A stretch of DNA of 64,000 nucleotides, from positions 131,166,230 through 131,230,229 of the forward strand of contig JAYESD010000007.1 of the NCBI GenBank assembly GCA_036927565.1. The letters run 5' to 3'. The stretch is from Tuctoria greenei. Its lineage: Eukaryota; Streptophyta; Magnoliopsida; Poales; Poaceae. Of the stretch, positions 11,881-23,858 are shown piece after piece. How positions within the stretch are numbered: the first letter of the stretch is position 1; each line of letters opens with the position of its first letter. The position numbers and the translations under genes were made by a program. The notes under the pieces were generated by a model. That model did no database searches and was not told where the DNA came from. It saw only the letters and a program-made list of their open reading frames with translations.

Positions 11881-13225
11881 CCTTAGTAACAAAGAAATAA
11901 ACAGCAAAGAAAATCTGTGGTGAAAGTACTTGGTATCTTCATTCCGGCCTACTCAATGCTTTCCCTTTTGGCCTCTCCACATTTCTCTTGGCTAGCTCAT
12001 TATTTTCCGAGGATACGAATCAAAAGGCAGTCTTTGAATGTGCTTTGCCTTACCCGAGGATATTACCTTTTCTTTGATCCTCTGAGCAGCTATCGAACAC
12101 GAAGTCAAAAGTGAATTACGAGTCAGACCAATCTGCAAAACGAGCGAGCTCCCCTTGCAATGATGTGGTGGTGAACCTCTCATTCGTCTTCAGTGCTCTC
12201 CGTTATTTAGCCCTATTTCCGGGCCTATATGGATAGTGTAATTTCAATGGGTTGAAATTGTATACGTTTGGATTTAGAGTCCAATGGGCAAAAAAGAGGA
12301 TTTCCAGTCCCCCGCCCGCAGCCTACCAGAACCTTTTTCTTGCTTGATTTTAATACGATTTTTGAGCAACTAGCGCGAAAGCCGTTGCGCTAACGCGCAT
12401 TCATTAGGGGATCGGAAAATGAATGAGATCAGGAAGGCCATCATTGAGGCAAACGATGCAATAGCTTCGGTGAGAGCAAAGCCCAAAATGGCATAATCAA
12501 ATGATTGTTTAGCCAATGAAGGATTTCGCGCCACGGAATGAATCGAAGAACTGAGGACATTTCCAATACCGAGAGCAGCTCCGGGTAAAGCAATTGTAGC
12601 AGCTCCGACACCTATTGATTTTGCTCCTTCTAACATGTTGGTGGAAATGGATGCATGAAATACCAAAATAGGAGCAACTTATTAAATAGGGCATTATATT
12701 TTTCCGACAAGTGATCCGACTGAAAGAAGTGTTAAATGAGGACTTCGAGATCAAATAGAGAATCTGTCTCTCCATTCCTCGTGAGCCACTTATTTCTCCG
12801 AAATCTGTGATCAGAGTGATTTTCCTCCTTTTTCCCAAATAGTCGACGGGGCTTGTCCTTCAATGAAGCACTGTTCACCCGAGGCGGGAAGCATTGTAGG
12901 TGAGTAGATACTAGAGTTTTGGGTATACAAGAAGCCGCGAGGGATCACTCGTCGATTGATTGAAAGTGGATTGACGACATTCATCAGTTGATTGAAAATG
13001 GACTTTTCTTTTCTGATCGAGTGAGGTCCTTTATGGACTTAAAAGTCCATTGAGCCGTGGAATCCCTTTTGTCTTTATTCAGGAGAATAGGCCTTCAAGT
13101 GAGAGAGAGGATCGAGAAACCATCACCCAAAGGTGCTTTCACGAAAGCCGGTCTCCGGGGGTAAAGAACCTTTCTTCACTCTTCCAGCCTTCGAAACCAT
13201 CCACTGGATTTTCATGTTCCAAAAG
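11880..13225. other. Nuclear copy of mitochondrial DNA (NUMT) around atp9
   Basis: A complete atp9 coding sequence lies here on the minus strand with about 550 bases of flank on each side that do not look like transposon DNA and look like plant mitochondrial spacer. The edges are estimates. The right edge is near 13225, where GAGACGCGC-type CACTA sequence resumes (AAAAGTGAGACGCGC). The left edge is somewhere between 11820 and 11900. The insertion sits between CACTA-like repeats on either side, consistent with insertion into element C. Confidence 0.75.
12412..12636 (-). pseudogene. atp9: Mitochondrial ATP synthase subunit 9 (c-ring) copy, unedited
   Basis: From MLEGAKS at 12636 to the 74th codon (IF) at 12415 the length equals plant ATP9. 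In mitochondria the protein forms the proton-carrying c-ring of ATP synthase; the proton-binding Glu is kept at residue 57 (ALTEAIA), as are both hydrophobic helices. Residues known to be changed by C-to-U RNA editing are in the genomic state: Ser at 7, 31, 45, 61, 64 and 71 (edited to Leu), Leu at 28 (edited to Phe), and CGA at 12412-12414 where editing makes UGA stop. The frame therefore runs on to 12370. Differences such as Val10, Pro18 and Asp47 look like later nuclear decay. It was transferred as DNA, not as edited cDNA, and would not make normal ATP9 in the nucleus. Confidence 0.93.
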
Positions 13226-14096
13226 TGAGACGCGCTTAGTGGTGGCTCTTCTGAGGCACGTCTGCAATAGTGGCCCTAAGGTACTTTTAGCTCTCTTGCA
13301 CGCTCTCTTCGCAACACTTAGCACAAACTTTCACTTTTCGCGCGCGCTGACCACTTCTCGCACTAGAAACCATCGTCGCGTCGTCCCCTTCCCTGGAGCA
13401 CGCCGCCGCGTCGGTCCTCTTCCCCAGAGCTCGTCGCCGCCTTGGCACTGCCCTAAGGTACTTTTAGATCTCTCGCACGCTCTCTTCGCAACACTTAGCA
13501 AAACTTTTAACTTTTTGCGCGCGATGATTACTTTTCGCCCTAGAAATTGCCTCCGCATCGTCCCCTTCCCCAGAGCATGCCGCCGCATCGGTTCGCTTCC
13601 CCGGAGCTCGTCACCGCCTTGACATTGCCCTCTTGATCATTGTCGTGTTGCCACCGTCGACCCTCGACTCCTCGTCGACCAGCTCAGCACTACCCTAATA
13701 AGGTTTGTTCGCGCTTTGGTTGGCATTGAAATGGTCCGCGCTTTGCTGGTTTACCGGTCATTGTTTAGTATATTTTTGGAGTACTACGCTTAGAGTATTA
13801 CGCTTTGGTTGGAGTCAAAATGGTCCGCACTTTGGTTGTTCACCGGTCAATGTTTAGTATATTTCCGGAGTCCTACGCTCAGAGTATTATACTTTGGCTA
13901 AGTACCAATCAATGTTTATTGATTTATTTAATGATTGCTTGGTTTGGATTGTCCTTATACTTGGCACATAGATCTTTTTATTATTAAGATACAAATGCCA
14001 TGATAGCATTTGCTCCCTTATGTGACCGTTTGTGTGAATGTGACTGAAATTTTATAATGCTTTATAGAATTTCAGTGTTTTTTTATGAATTTGAAG
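13226..14096 (+). repeat. Two tandem duplications in CACTA C leader
   Basis: A 177-base unit starting CCCTAAGGTACTTTTAG occurs twice head to tail at 13274-13450 and 13451-13628, with roughly 80 percent identity by eye. An 88-90-base unit (CGCTTTGGTTGG...TTTAGTATATTT...GAGTATTA) occurs twice at about 13711-13799 and 13800-13888. Reading frames here (for example 13050-13622) just follow the GC-rich repeat and do not look like genes. The region precedes the PF03004 gene and may be its leader. Confidence 0.7.
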
Positions 14097-15626
14097 ATGT
14101 CTCAATCGGACCATCAGCAACATATTGAAGAGAAGGCTTAGCAGCAGACTCAGCAGCAGACACATGAAGAGGATGCATCTGCCTCTGGTAACACAAGAAA
14201 GAAAAGGTCGCGGACGACGTGGCCGACAGACGTTGTGGTTGTTGATGAGTCCAATGATGAAGGCGTACCTCTGGACCATGATGTAACTACAAGATTGTCT
14301 AGAATTTGTGGTCTAGCTGCTCGGAAAAAGGGTGCCGCTAAACATGCTGAGATTCGATCTTTTGACTGAAAATGAAAAGGATGAACTCTTCAAAAGCTCT
14401 ATCCAACCATATCTTCAATATTCATAACATAAGAAACAGAAGGGGGAGAAGCTAGCTATGAAGATGATCTCTCATTCATGGAGGACCTACAAAACTAAGC
14501 TTCGCAAGTTTTGGAAGAATTGTTAAACCCCCTTCCGTCAGTATCAACATGTGTCAGAAGAGGATTTGATGAGATTTGTAGAAAAGTGTGAATCACAGGA
14601 ATTTGCCAAGAGCAGTGAACATATGAAGTGGCCCTGATCGCAGAACAAGCTTGACCACCACCTCAGCAACACCAGTTATGCCAGTAAAAAAGGGATTTGA
14701 GAACAACAGGATGAAACATTAGCAGAGCTAGGTGTTGCGAATCCATATGATAGTTTTAGTGGACGGCTGAAACCATTTATGCGTGCTCGTTCACAATTGT
14801 CTAAGTCAGGCAGTATCACGTTCTAAAGCCCAAACACCTTACACCTCACTCAAAGAGTCTGGAACCTGAGCATCGAAGAGTCAAATGGTGAGAGGGAAAA
14901 TAATGCCCTCACCAAGGCATTGCAAAGACCGGAGCAACGAGGTCGTGTTCGTGGTGTTTCTAGTAAGTTGACCTGGAGGGAGGGTTTTCCGAAACACAAA
15001 ACTACTTATCGGAAGCGGAAAACAGCCTAGACATCAAAAGGTTGATGTCGAGGAGCTGAAAACACACCTGAGAAGGGAGCTCCTAGGGGACATGAAGCAA
15101 ATGCTGGAGGGAGCAGGTATAGCAATCCCTAATGCGTTTTTCAATGATGAGGAGCGTAGGAGCAGCTTTGCTTCTACAACAGCTGAGGGTGGACAACCAC
15201 AGGAGGATCTTCAAGCACCTGCGTCTGGACCTTCGGTTGAGCCGGACATGATAGATAACTTGGCTCAGCAAACAACATGCAGCCTTCTGCTAATGGTCGG
15301 AGGAATCACTCGAATGGAGGTTAGGAGAGGGCTAGTGTATCCTGATCAGACCATGCTTGACAACATCCAGGTGGACACAACATCCTATGATGTGGTCAAT
15401 ATGGACATGGTGCATGAAAATACGAAAAACCTGGAGCTCGAAGTGCCACCAGACGATACGACGCTGACTATGCGGGATGCAGTTCCAGAAGGGTTCAGTG
15501 GAGACAAGGCCTTATTGTTGTTGAACCAGCAGCAGCAGCTTCCGCATCAACCACTTCAATGTCTCCTGAGGCACGTCTTCTTCTTCATCCAAATCCATAA
15601 CAGATGGATCTGTCTCCAATTCCAGA
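14097..15626 (+). pseudogene. CACTA PF03004 (Transposase_24/Tnp1-like) gene, 5' part
   Basis: Starts at MSQSDHQQ (14097). It shows, through several stops, KKRSRTTWPTDVVVVDES, SHSWRTYKTKLRKFWKN (about 14470-14525), DLMRFVEKCESQEFAKSSE, ARSQLSKSGSITF and ERGRVRGVSSKLTWREGF. These form the order typical of grass CACTA accessory transposase proteins, thought to bind element ends. An open part from 15092 holds RRGLVYPDQTM and NLELEVPPDDTTLTMRDAV, also typical of these proteins. The gene is cut at 15626 by Sirevirus D and resumes at 27864. Early stops (for example TAG near 14140) show long decay. Confidence 0.8.
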
Positions 15627-17052
15627 TGAAAGCATCTAGGCCCCCATGTGGTACGGTTTCGGTGATTAATGACAACCTTTGGATTTTACTAATGAATTTG
15701 TGGATGCAAGGTCCCCCATATCACTCAATCAAATGAAATCTATATGAATATGAACATCAACTACTGATCATTGGAGACTCCTAAACAATCATTTTATGAG
15801 ATCAATCAATGTTATGAAGACTAGAAGTAAAAGCTCATATGTCAAAGTCATTCAACCATAATTGACAACACTCAATGCTTGAAAATCATCAGAAGTATAT
15901 TTCCAACAAATGTTTAAGAGGTCAATCGAGCAAAATACAAAAGAATCACTTAGAACAACTTGAAGCAAACAAAATCAACTCACCGGATCAACCGATGTTT
16001 CCAGAGAACAACACATCGGTCGAGTTGATTCAGCGGAAGAAGAAGACCTCAGAACAAAGTACTCACTGGATCATCCGATGCTAAGGGCAATGTTACATCG
16101 GTCCATCAGTACAGTAAGCAATATCCTTGGACCAAGTGTAGCACCGGATCATCTGATGTACAACCTTTGAACACATCGGTCAATCACTCCAGTAAGCATC
16201 AAGTTTGAACCAATTCTGGAGGAAGTGCCACCGGATAATCCGATGAGAAGACAAGTGCAACATCGGTCTAACAACGGTCATATCTGACACAGTGAAATCA
16301 GCTAAAGTGAATTTGACCGATGATAACTGAAGGGAGAACATCGGATCATCTGGTGTTTGCAGAACAGTGATGTCAGCCTACTTTTCCAACGGCTATTTCG
16401 TGGAGGCTGGCTATTTATACCCCTTCAACCAGTCTATTCGAGAAGTCTTGACTACCAGACATACTCTACACATCCTCAAGCATTCAAGACGTTGAGCCAT
16501 CACTTTTAGATCATCTATACCACTTACACACCAAGAAATAGGCTAGAACTAGCTAGAGATAGTGCTTGTGTGCCTCAATTCTTGGTGATTGGAATCTCTA
16601 GTGTATTGAGAGCTGTAAGGGAGTTTCCCTTGGTGATTGTAACTGAGAGTGACTTCCGGAGCTTGCCAAGACGATTGTGGAAGCCCGGAGGATCTAAGTT
16701 GTACAAGGCTTGAGCTCCAGCTTGCCGAGGTTGGCAAACGGAGAAGAATAGTGAAGATCCCTAGTCTCGGTGACTTGGGTGTGGCTATACCCTTTGGTGG
16801 TTGCCACAACATGGACGTAGGAAGATCTTGACGATCTTTCCGAACCACGGGATAAATCCTCGTGTCTCCTCGGGAGTTTGCATTCTCTTCCTCTCCCTTA
16901 CACTTATGCATTTCGTATATCACAAAGTTACTATTCACTTGAATGCATAGGTTGTTTGCTTAGGGAATTGGGCTTTTAGTAATTAAGTTTTATTGCCTTA
17001 ATTTTTGAAAAGAAGCCCAATTCACCCCCCTCTTGGGCATTCAATCCTTACA
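15627..17052 (+). repeat. 5' LTR of D
   Basis: TGAAAGC...CCTTACA, 1,426 bp. The first 800 bases hold an irregular array of ACCGGATNATCCGATG and ACATCGGTC type motifs from about 15995 to 16370. A TATA-like CTATTTATACC sits at 16411-16421. The end shows TTCACCCCCCTCTTGGGC, a pyrimidine-rich feature common at Sirevirus LTR ends. Confidence 0.93.
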
Positions 17053-17070
17053 ATTGGTATCAGAGCAAGG
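17053..17070 (+). promoter_or_regulatory. Primer-binding site of D
   Basis: ATTGGTATCAGAGCAAGG directly follows the LTR end. TGGTATCAGAGC complements the 3' end of initiator tRNA-Met, the standard copia primer. Confidence 0.92.
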
Positions 17071-17112
17071 TTGCTCATAGGATCATTCTAGCTTCACCGC
17101 TAGAGAGCTAAA

Positions 17113-19161
17113 ATGGCCAATATTGGGGGTTCGGTTCCTATCTTCGAGGGCAAGAACTTTGCCTATTGGAAAGCACGCATGTGCGCTTATCTAGAGGCTA
17201 TTGCTCCATGAGTATGGGAAGCGACCCACGAGGGGTTTGGTGAGCACAATTATGTTGGTGATCAAATTAAATGGGATGCCAAAGCTAGGAATGCAATTTA
17301 TGAATGCATTAGTCAAGATGTGTTTGCTAGGATTGCTAGCAAAGAAAAGGCATGTGAAATTTTGGCTTCCTTGATAGAAATTCATGAGGGTTCTTCTCGT
17401 GTTAAAGAACTAAAATATCACATGCTTAAAGCCAAATATGATGAATTTAAAATGCTATCTCATGAAAATGTCAATGAAATGTTCTCACGCTTGAATGTGC
17501 TTATTGAAGAAATTAATGCTCTTGACATTGCTTCTTTTGGCAAGGGACTCATCAACCGCAAGATTCTTATGCTCCTTCCCAAGCCAAAGTACAACATCAT
17601 TAACTCCATGCTTCAAAAAGAATCTCTTGATCACATTGAAGTTTTGGAACTTATTGGAGAGATTCACGCTTATGAGATGAGTGTACTTGGGATGATGGAG
17701 CAATCATCTTCAAAGACAATTGCTCTAAAGGCCTCCACCAAGAAGACAAGTCTCAATAAAATGAAGGTGGTTGAGCCTAGCTCAAGTGAAGAAGAGCAAG
17801 CATCAAGTGAAGATGACGATGATGAGCTTGCATTGATGATGAGAAAGTTCTCACGCTTGAACTCCAAGATTACTAAGAAGGGATACACCTTTGATCCCAA
17901 GAAGAATGTGTTTCTACCATGGAGAGATGATCATAAGACTTACTATAATTGTGGTGATCAAGGCCACATCTCCTATGATTGTCCAAAACCGGACAAAAGA
18001 AGAGAGAACCACAAGAGCAAGCATCGCAAGCTTGAAGATAGTGAAGATGATGAAGAAGAGGTCAAACCCAAACCAAGATCCTTTGGGAAGAGGAAACATG
18101 ACAAGGGCAAGAAGGCAAAACTCTTCCCAAAGAAGAGAAATGATCCACAAAAGGTGTTCTTGTGTGAGGCAAATGAATGGGTCACCGACGAAGAATCAAG
18201 TGATGAAGAGAGTGAAGTGGAAGAAGAAAGTTTGGCCGGCCTTGCCATTGCCAACAATGATGACTCACCTCTTCATCCACCACCCATGTGCCTCATGGCG
18301 AAAGGTAACACCAAGGTATGTGATGACTCTAGCGATGGTGAGCTTTCCCCCGATGATTTAACTTCATTAATAAATGAATATCGTACTATCATTAAGAGGG
18401 AAAAGAGTAAGGTTAATGCTCTTGAAGAAACTCGTGCCAAGCTTGAGAGTTCTAACCTCGATTTGCTTGACAAGTATGAAAGCATACTTAAAGAGCATGA
18501 CACGCTCAAATCCCATGTCAAGCAAATTGAAACGGATAAGGCTAAAATCAAGCTAGATCATCATGAGCTTGACTTAGCCCACCAAGCACTCTTGGGAAAG
18601 CACAATGAGTTAATACAAGAACATCAAACACTTAACCTTGCTTATGAAGTGCTTGATCAAGAGTTAAAAAATATGAATAAACAAACTCTTAATGATAAGG
18701 TATCTATTAATTCGCATGCCACTAATGTCTTGCACAAGTATTTGCCTTTGAAAGAAAATGCTAGGGAGAAGGACTTGTTGGAAGAAATTGAGAGTCTCCG
18801 CACTAGTGTGGCTAGACTATCAAAAGGAGAAGTCAAGCACAAGGAAATCCTCTTCCAACAAGCAAAGGCCTTCAACAAGAGAGGACTTGGATCCTTCCTG
18901 GTGCCTAACAAAGGAAAGGTGCCCTCACCGGAGCTTAGAACAAGCTTCATCAAGGAAGTTGGTTCTTATTGCCAACATTGTGAGGTCACCGGTCACCAAA
19001 AAAGGGAGTGTCCTCTTCCTAACCGGCCTTCTCCAAAATTGCCCATTAATTACAAATCTACTTTCAATGGTCGTTATTATCTCTTGAGTAAAGTAGATGG
19101 CAAGGTGAAGGCAAGGTTCATTGGCAAAGACATGAAGGGCATGAAGGGGAAGCTCCCCTAG
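17113..19161 (+). pseudogene. D gag, long form with coiled coil; one nonsense codon
   Basis: The start MANIGGSVPIFEGKNFAYWK at 17113 gives the normal gag N-terminus. Codon 33 is TGA at 17209 where relatives have Trp. From there the frame stays open to 19161. Visible parts are the UBN2 gag core (to about 17700), an acidic Ser/Glu/Asp stretch (SSSEEEQASSEDDDDEL), a first zinc knuckle reading YYNCGDQGHISYDC with its first Cys changed to Tyr, and a basic/acidic spacer. A long heptad-like coiled coil follows (about 18370-18680), then an intact CQHCEVTGHQKREC knuckle (18970-19010). Large gag with coiled coil is usual for Sireviruses. Downstream translation from Met at 17320 could still make most of it. 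Confidence 0.88.
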
Positions 19162-22100
19162 CAACTTTGGGTCCCAAAGACACTTGTATCACACATACAA
19201 GGACCTAAGTTGGCTTGGGTGCCTAAAGTTAGAAATTGAATTAATGTGTGTAGGTGAACTACAAAGCCGGAGGAAAGCATTGGGTACTCGATAGCGGGTG
19301 CACTCAACAATGACCGACAATGATGGTATGTTCACCACCATAGAAAACCCCGACAATCATGAACAAGTCACCTTTGGTGATAACTCTAAGGGCAAGGTAA
19401 TTGGGTTAGGTAAAATTGTTATTTCAAATGATTTATCTATTTCCAATGTACTGTATGTTAAGTCACTTAGTTTTAATTTACTTTCTATTGCACAATTATG
19501 TGATCTTGGACTAACGTGCACCTTTAGCAAAAATGATTGTTTTGTGAGTAGTGAAACAAGCCAAGAACTAGTCTTCAAAGGATTTCGGCATGGACATCTC
19601 TACCTATTAGACTTCTCCAACAAGGATGCTAGCTTTACCACTTGTCTTTTCACTAAGACAAGTTTTGGTTGGCTATGGCATCGACGCATAGCGCACATAG
19701 GGATGAGCAAGCTCAAGAAGTCATTCAAGCTTGGAATGGTGGCCGGCGTGAAGGATGTCACATTTGAGAAGAACAAGCTATATAGCGCTTGTCAAGCCGG
19801 GAAGCAAGTTGCTTCACACCACCCAATGAAGACAATGGTGTCAACCTCCAAGCCACTTGAGCTACTCCACATGGACCTCTTCGGACCGTCCACATATCAA
19901 AGTCTTGGCGGTAACCTCTATTGTCTTGTTATAGTTGATGACTACTCTCGCTATACTTGGACTTTGTTTCTAGGTGACAAGAGTGAAACTCCGGAAGTGT
20001 TCAAGACCTTCGCCAACCGTGCTCAAAGGGAATTTCAACTTCCCATCATCAAGGTCCGGGGTGAAAACGGCACCGAATTCAAGAACTACAACATTGGGGA
20101 GTGGTGTGACCGTGAAGGCGTGAAGCATGAGTTTTCGGCCACATACACTCCTCAACAAAACGGTGTTGTTGAAAGAAAGAACAAGACTCTCATCACTCTT
20201 ACGCAAGCAATGCTTGATGACTATGGCACATCGGAGAAGTTTTGGGCCGAAGCAATCAACACGGCGTGCCATGCCGCAAATAGGGTCTACCTACATAGAC
20301 TAATTCAAAAGACCCCGTACGAACTTCTCATTGGGAGAAAGCCCAACATCTCCTACTTTCGAGTTTTTGGGTGCAAGTGCTACATCTACCGCAAGAAAAG
20401 GCTCGGTAAGTTTGAAAGAAGATGTGATGTTGGTATATTTCTTGGTTATGCATCAAACTCAAAAGCATATCGAGTATTCAACCAAACCTCCGGTTTAGTT
20501 GAGGAAAGTTGTGATGTTGAGTTTGATGAAACTAATGGCTCCCAAGAGGAGAGTTTTGGTCATGATGAAATAGATGATGAGCCCCTACGAGAGGCTATGA
20601 AGAACATGACCATTGGAGACATCAAGCCTAAAGTTGAGGAGAGCCGTGATCAAGGGGGAGCTTCAAGTTCCAACATCAACACTTCTATGGTGCCTCAAGT
20701 TGATGAAGAAGAGAAGGATGATTCATTGCCGACTCAAGAATCACAAGCCACACAACATCAAGAAGAAGAAGAATTCCATGATCAAGTCCAACCACAAGAA
20801 GAGCAACACGCATCACCATCGTCAAGTGCTTCACAACCACTTATGAGGCATGGACGCATCTCCAAGGCACATCCGATGGACCAAATCATTGGAAGTCCGT
20901 CAAGGGGTGTAAGTACACGTTCTCGCCATTTCGCTTCGTTTTGTGAGCACTACTCGTTTGTTTCATGTGTAGAACCCACTCACATTGAGGAAGCACTCCA
21001 AGATCCAAATTGGGTGATGGCCATGCAAGAAGAACTCAACAACTTCATCCGCAATGAATTTTGGGTGCTGGAGGAGCAACCCAAGGACAAGAACGTCATC
21101 GGAACAAAGTGGGTGTACCGCAACAAACAAGACGAGAATGGCGTTGTGGTCCGTAACAAGGCAAGACTTGTGGCCAAGGGGTTCTCGCAAGTTGAAGGAC
21201 TAGACTTTGGGGAGACATTTTCCCCGGTCGCCCGGCAAGAAGCCATCCGTATACTTCTTGCCTTTGCATCACATCATAATATTAGACTTTATCAAATGGA
21301 TGTGAAAAGTGCCTTTCTTAATGGTTACATTAACGAGCTTGTTTATGTTGAACAACCTCCTGGGTTTGAAGATCCGAGGAATCCTAATCATGTGTATAGG
21401 TTGCACAAGGCGCTCTACGGGCTCAAGCAAGCACCCAGGGCATGGTATGAACGACTACGAGATTTCTTGATCATGCAAGGATTCAAGATCGGGAGGGTGG
21501 ACACTACACTCTTCACCAAAGACATCAACGGAGAATTATTTATTTGCCAAATTTATGTTGATGATATTATTTTTGGTTCAACTAACGAAGCTTTAGCCAT
21601 GAGTTTGGCAAAATGATGTCTAGGGAATTCGAGATGTCAATGATTGGAGAGCTCAACTTCTTTCTTGGTTTTCAAATCAGGCAACTTCAAGAGGGGACCT
21701 TCGTCTATCAAGAGAAGTATACCAAGGACCTCTTGAAGAAATTTGAGATGGGAGATTGTAGCTCAAGAAGCACTCCAATGGCAACAAATTGTCATCTCGA
21801 CGCGGATAAGGATGGTAAACCTATTGATCAATATAACTACCGTTCTATGATTGGTTCATTGCTTTATCTTACCGCATCTAGGCCCGATATCATGTTTAGT
21901 TTATGCTTGTGTGCTTGCTTTCAAGCGGCACCTAAAGAATCGCATCGGAAGGTGGTTTTTAGGATACTTAGGTATTTTAAGCATACCCCTAGTGTGGGCT
22001 TGTGGTACCCTAAAGGTGCAAAATTCCATATCTTAGGTTACTCGGATTCGGACTTTGCCGGATGCCGTGTGGACCGCAAGAGTACCTCCGGTGGGTGCCA

Positions 22101-22506
22101 CTTGCTTGGGCGTTCCCTAGTATCTTGGTCTAGCAAGAAGCAAAATTCCATCGCCTTGTCCACGGCGGAAGCGGAATATATCGCGGCCGGTGCATGTTGT
22201 GCCTAAATTCTTTATATGAAGCAAACCCTTTTGGACTTTGGTATTAAACTTGGTTGCGTGCCTCTCCTTTGTGACAATGAAAGTGCGGTTAAGATAGCTA
22301 AAAAACCCCGTTCAACACTCCCGCACTAAACACATTGATATTCGCCACCATTTCTTGAGGGACCATGAAGCTAAGGGAGACATCTCATTGTGAGGTGTTA
22401 GGTCCGAAGAACAATTGGCGGATATCTTCACTAAACCACTTGATGAGAAAACTTTTTCTAGGCTAAGAAGTGAGTTAAATGTGCTAGATGCATCGAACGT
22501 CATGTA
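19162..22506 (+). pseudogene. D pol: protease, integrase, RT, RNase H; frameshifted
   Basis: The protease motif HWVLDSGC lies at 19278-19301; a base is missing near 19308, which shifts the frame. From 19298 to 21616 it is open: WHRRIAHIG zinc region, integrase core with MDLFGP, then RGENGTEF, where the second catalytic Asp is Glu, then VERKNKT. RT follows with LYQMDVKSAFLNG and YVDDIIFG at 21555-21580. A one-base loss near 21594 shifts the frame; 21613-22206 continues thumb and RNase H (YSDSDFAGCRVDRKSTSGG). A TAA at 22204 and a frameshift near 22305 precede the RNase H end (LCDNESAVKIAKK). The final stop is at 22504 after LDASNVM. All domains are recognisable, but enzyme output is unlikely. 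Confidence 0.9.
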
Positions 22507-23110
22507 AGTTGCCATAATCATGTAAGAATGCATCTCATATAGGTCTTGTCTAACTTTCAAAGGATAGGGGTGAGCAAGGGTTAGCTTGGGATGGAGGTTC
22601 TTTTGGGTTTCCCCAAGGCTTGGAGAGTGGCTCTCCCTGAAGAAGCCTTTGAAAGGCTCAAACTTGGCAAGATAGATTTACTTTATGTCTTGCATGATGC
22701 CTGCCATATAGACTTGCACTCATATTTAAACTTCTTGCATTGTAAATTGTTTGGCATTGCATACGGTAGATTGTCACAAAGGGGAACCCACCTTATGAGA
22801 AAGAGACTTGTTTGAAATGCAATATCTCAACTCATATGGGGTGGAAAGAACAAAATGTTAGGTGCCTTAATGCCTAAAGGAACATGCTTTTAAGAGATAG
22901 AAGGCTTCATCCTCTAGCTCACAAAGCATGGGCCTTACATTTTATTTGGATAATTTCCTCCCTATTTTCTTTGGTGTTCTATTCGCTTTAAGGCTTAGCC
23001 AAGTTATTGGCAAATTAGCATTTTTTAGGGGTAAGGGGTTGCCCAAAAAGTCCTGAGACATGTGTTTCTCATTGTTTGTGTGTTTGGTCAAAGGACATAT
23101 ATGGGATGTT
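22507..23110 (+). other. Spacer after D pol
   Basis: About 600 bases without a convincing gene. The sequence is of ordinary base composition and resembles the 3' spacer that follows pol in Sireviruses. No polypurine tract of the AAGGGGGAGA type is seen until after the third ORF. Confidence 0.6.
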
Positions 23111-23858
23111 GCTGTTTTGTAGTCATCGGATTATCCGATCCTTTGGCTAGACCACCATCGGATCACTTTGTGTTCAAAAGCCAAGGGTCAGCTCAGTCAG
23201 TAACACAAATCAACCGACGAGTTTATTCTGAGAAACATCGGTGCATCCGATGTTCACATTTCTGGAACTGTGCTGAAATCCACCGATGCTATTCCCTTCC
23301 ACGTCGGTCCATCCGGTGTCAACGGTACCTACTTGAATACCCTTACCGTGCCATTTGACCGATGCTCCTATCTTTTAACGTCGGTCCATCCGGTGTTAGA
23401 TTTTAAGCTAGGGTTTGGGACCCACCTTTTAAACGCCCCTTTCGCCTCCCTCCTTTCTCTGTCCCCGACCCCGACGCTCGCTCACCTCTGCCGCCGTTGC
23501 TCCGCTCGCCCTGCCGCCGCCGCTGTCCTCCGGCCACCGTCGCCCTCCGACCGCCACCGTCTCCGGCCGCTGTCGCACCACCGCAGCTGCGCCGCCGCCG
23601 CTTCCTCCAGCGCCACCACCGCTGCTACCCTCCACCGCCGCAGCCGCTCCACCAAAGCGCCACCACCGCCGCCTCCCGTGCACCACCGCCGCCGCCCCAA
23701 GCACAGCCGCACCACCGCCCTCTGGGTCGCTGTGGTGCCTCCCTCTACGGCTGCCACTACGCCGCTAGGGTTTCCGGCCGTGACGATCCTCGTGTCGCCG
23801 TTCCGTACGCTTGACATCGTCGACTTCATTCACACGCATTGTCACTTGCCTCATCACA
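23111..23858 (+). promoter_or_regulatory. LTR-like motif block and GC-rich leader before third ORF
   Basis: From 23120 to 23400 there are repeated motifs of the LTR D kind: ATCGGATTATCCGATCC, CATCGGATCAC, ACATCGGTGCATCCGATG, ACCGATGC and GTCGGTCCATCCGGTG twice. After TAGGGTTTGGGACCCACC the DNA switches abruptly to CCGCCG-rich sequence (about 23440-23780), like the 5' leader of a GC-rich grass gene. The third ORF begins at 23859. I infer a candidate internal promoter or a captured gene head. Large frames in this GC-rich leader look like composition artefacts. Confidence 0.5.

Noticed and set aside
12509..12838. 109-codon frame overlapping atp9
   Set aside because: Out of frame with atp9 over its overlap and otherwise mitochondrial spacer.
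13050..13622. 190-codon Arg/Ser-rich frame
   Set aside because: Runs across the NUMT edge and a tandem duplication; no protein features.
17053..17070. tRNA-like sequence
   Set aside because: It is only the primer-binding complement of tRNA-Met, not a tRNA gene. No tRNA or rRNA gene was found.
23429..23829. Gly/Ala-rich antisense frames opposite the GC-rich leader
   Set aside because: Composition shadows of CCGCCG-rich leader DNA; no start context or domain.
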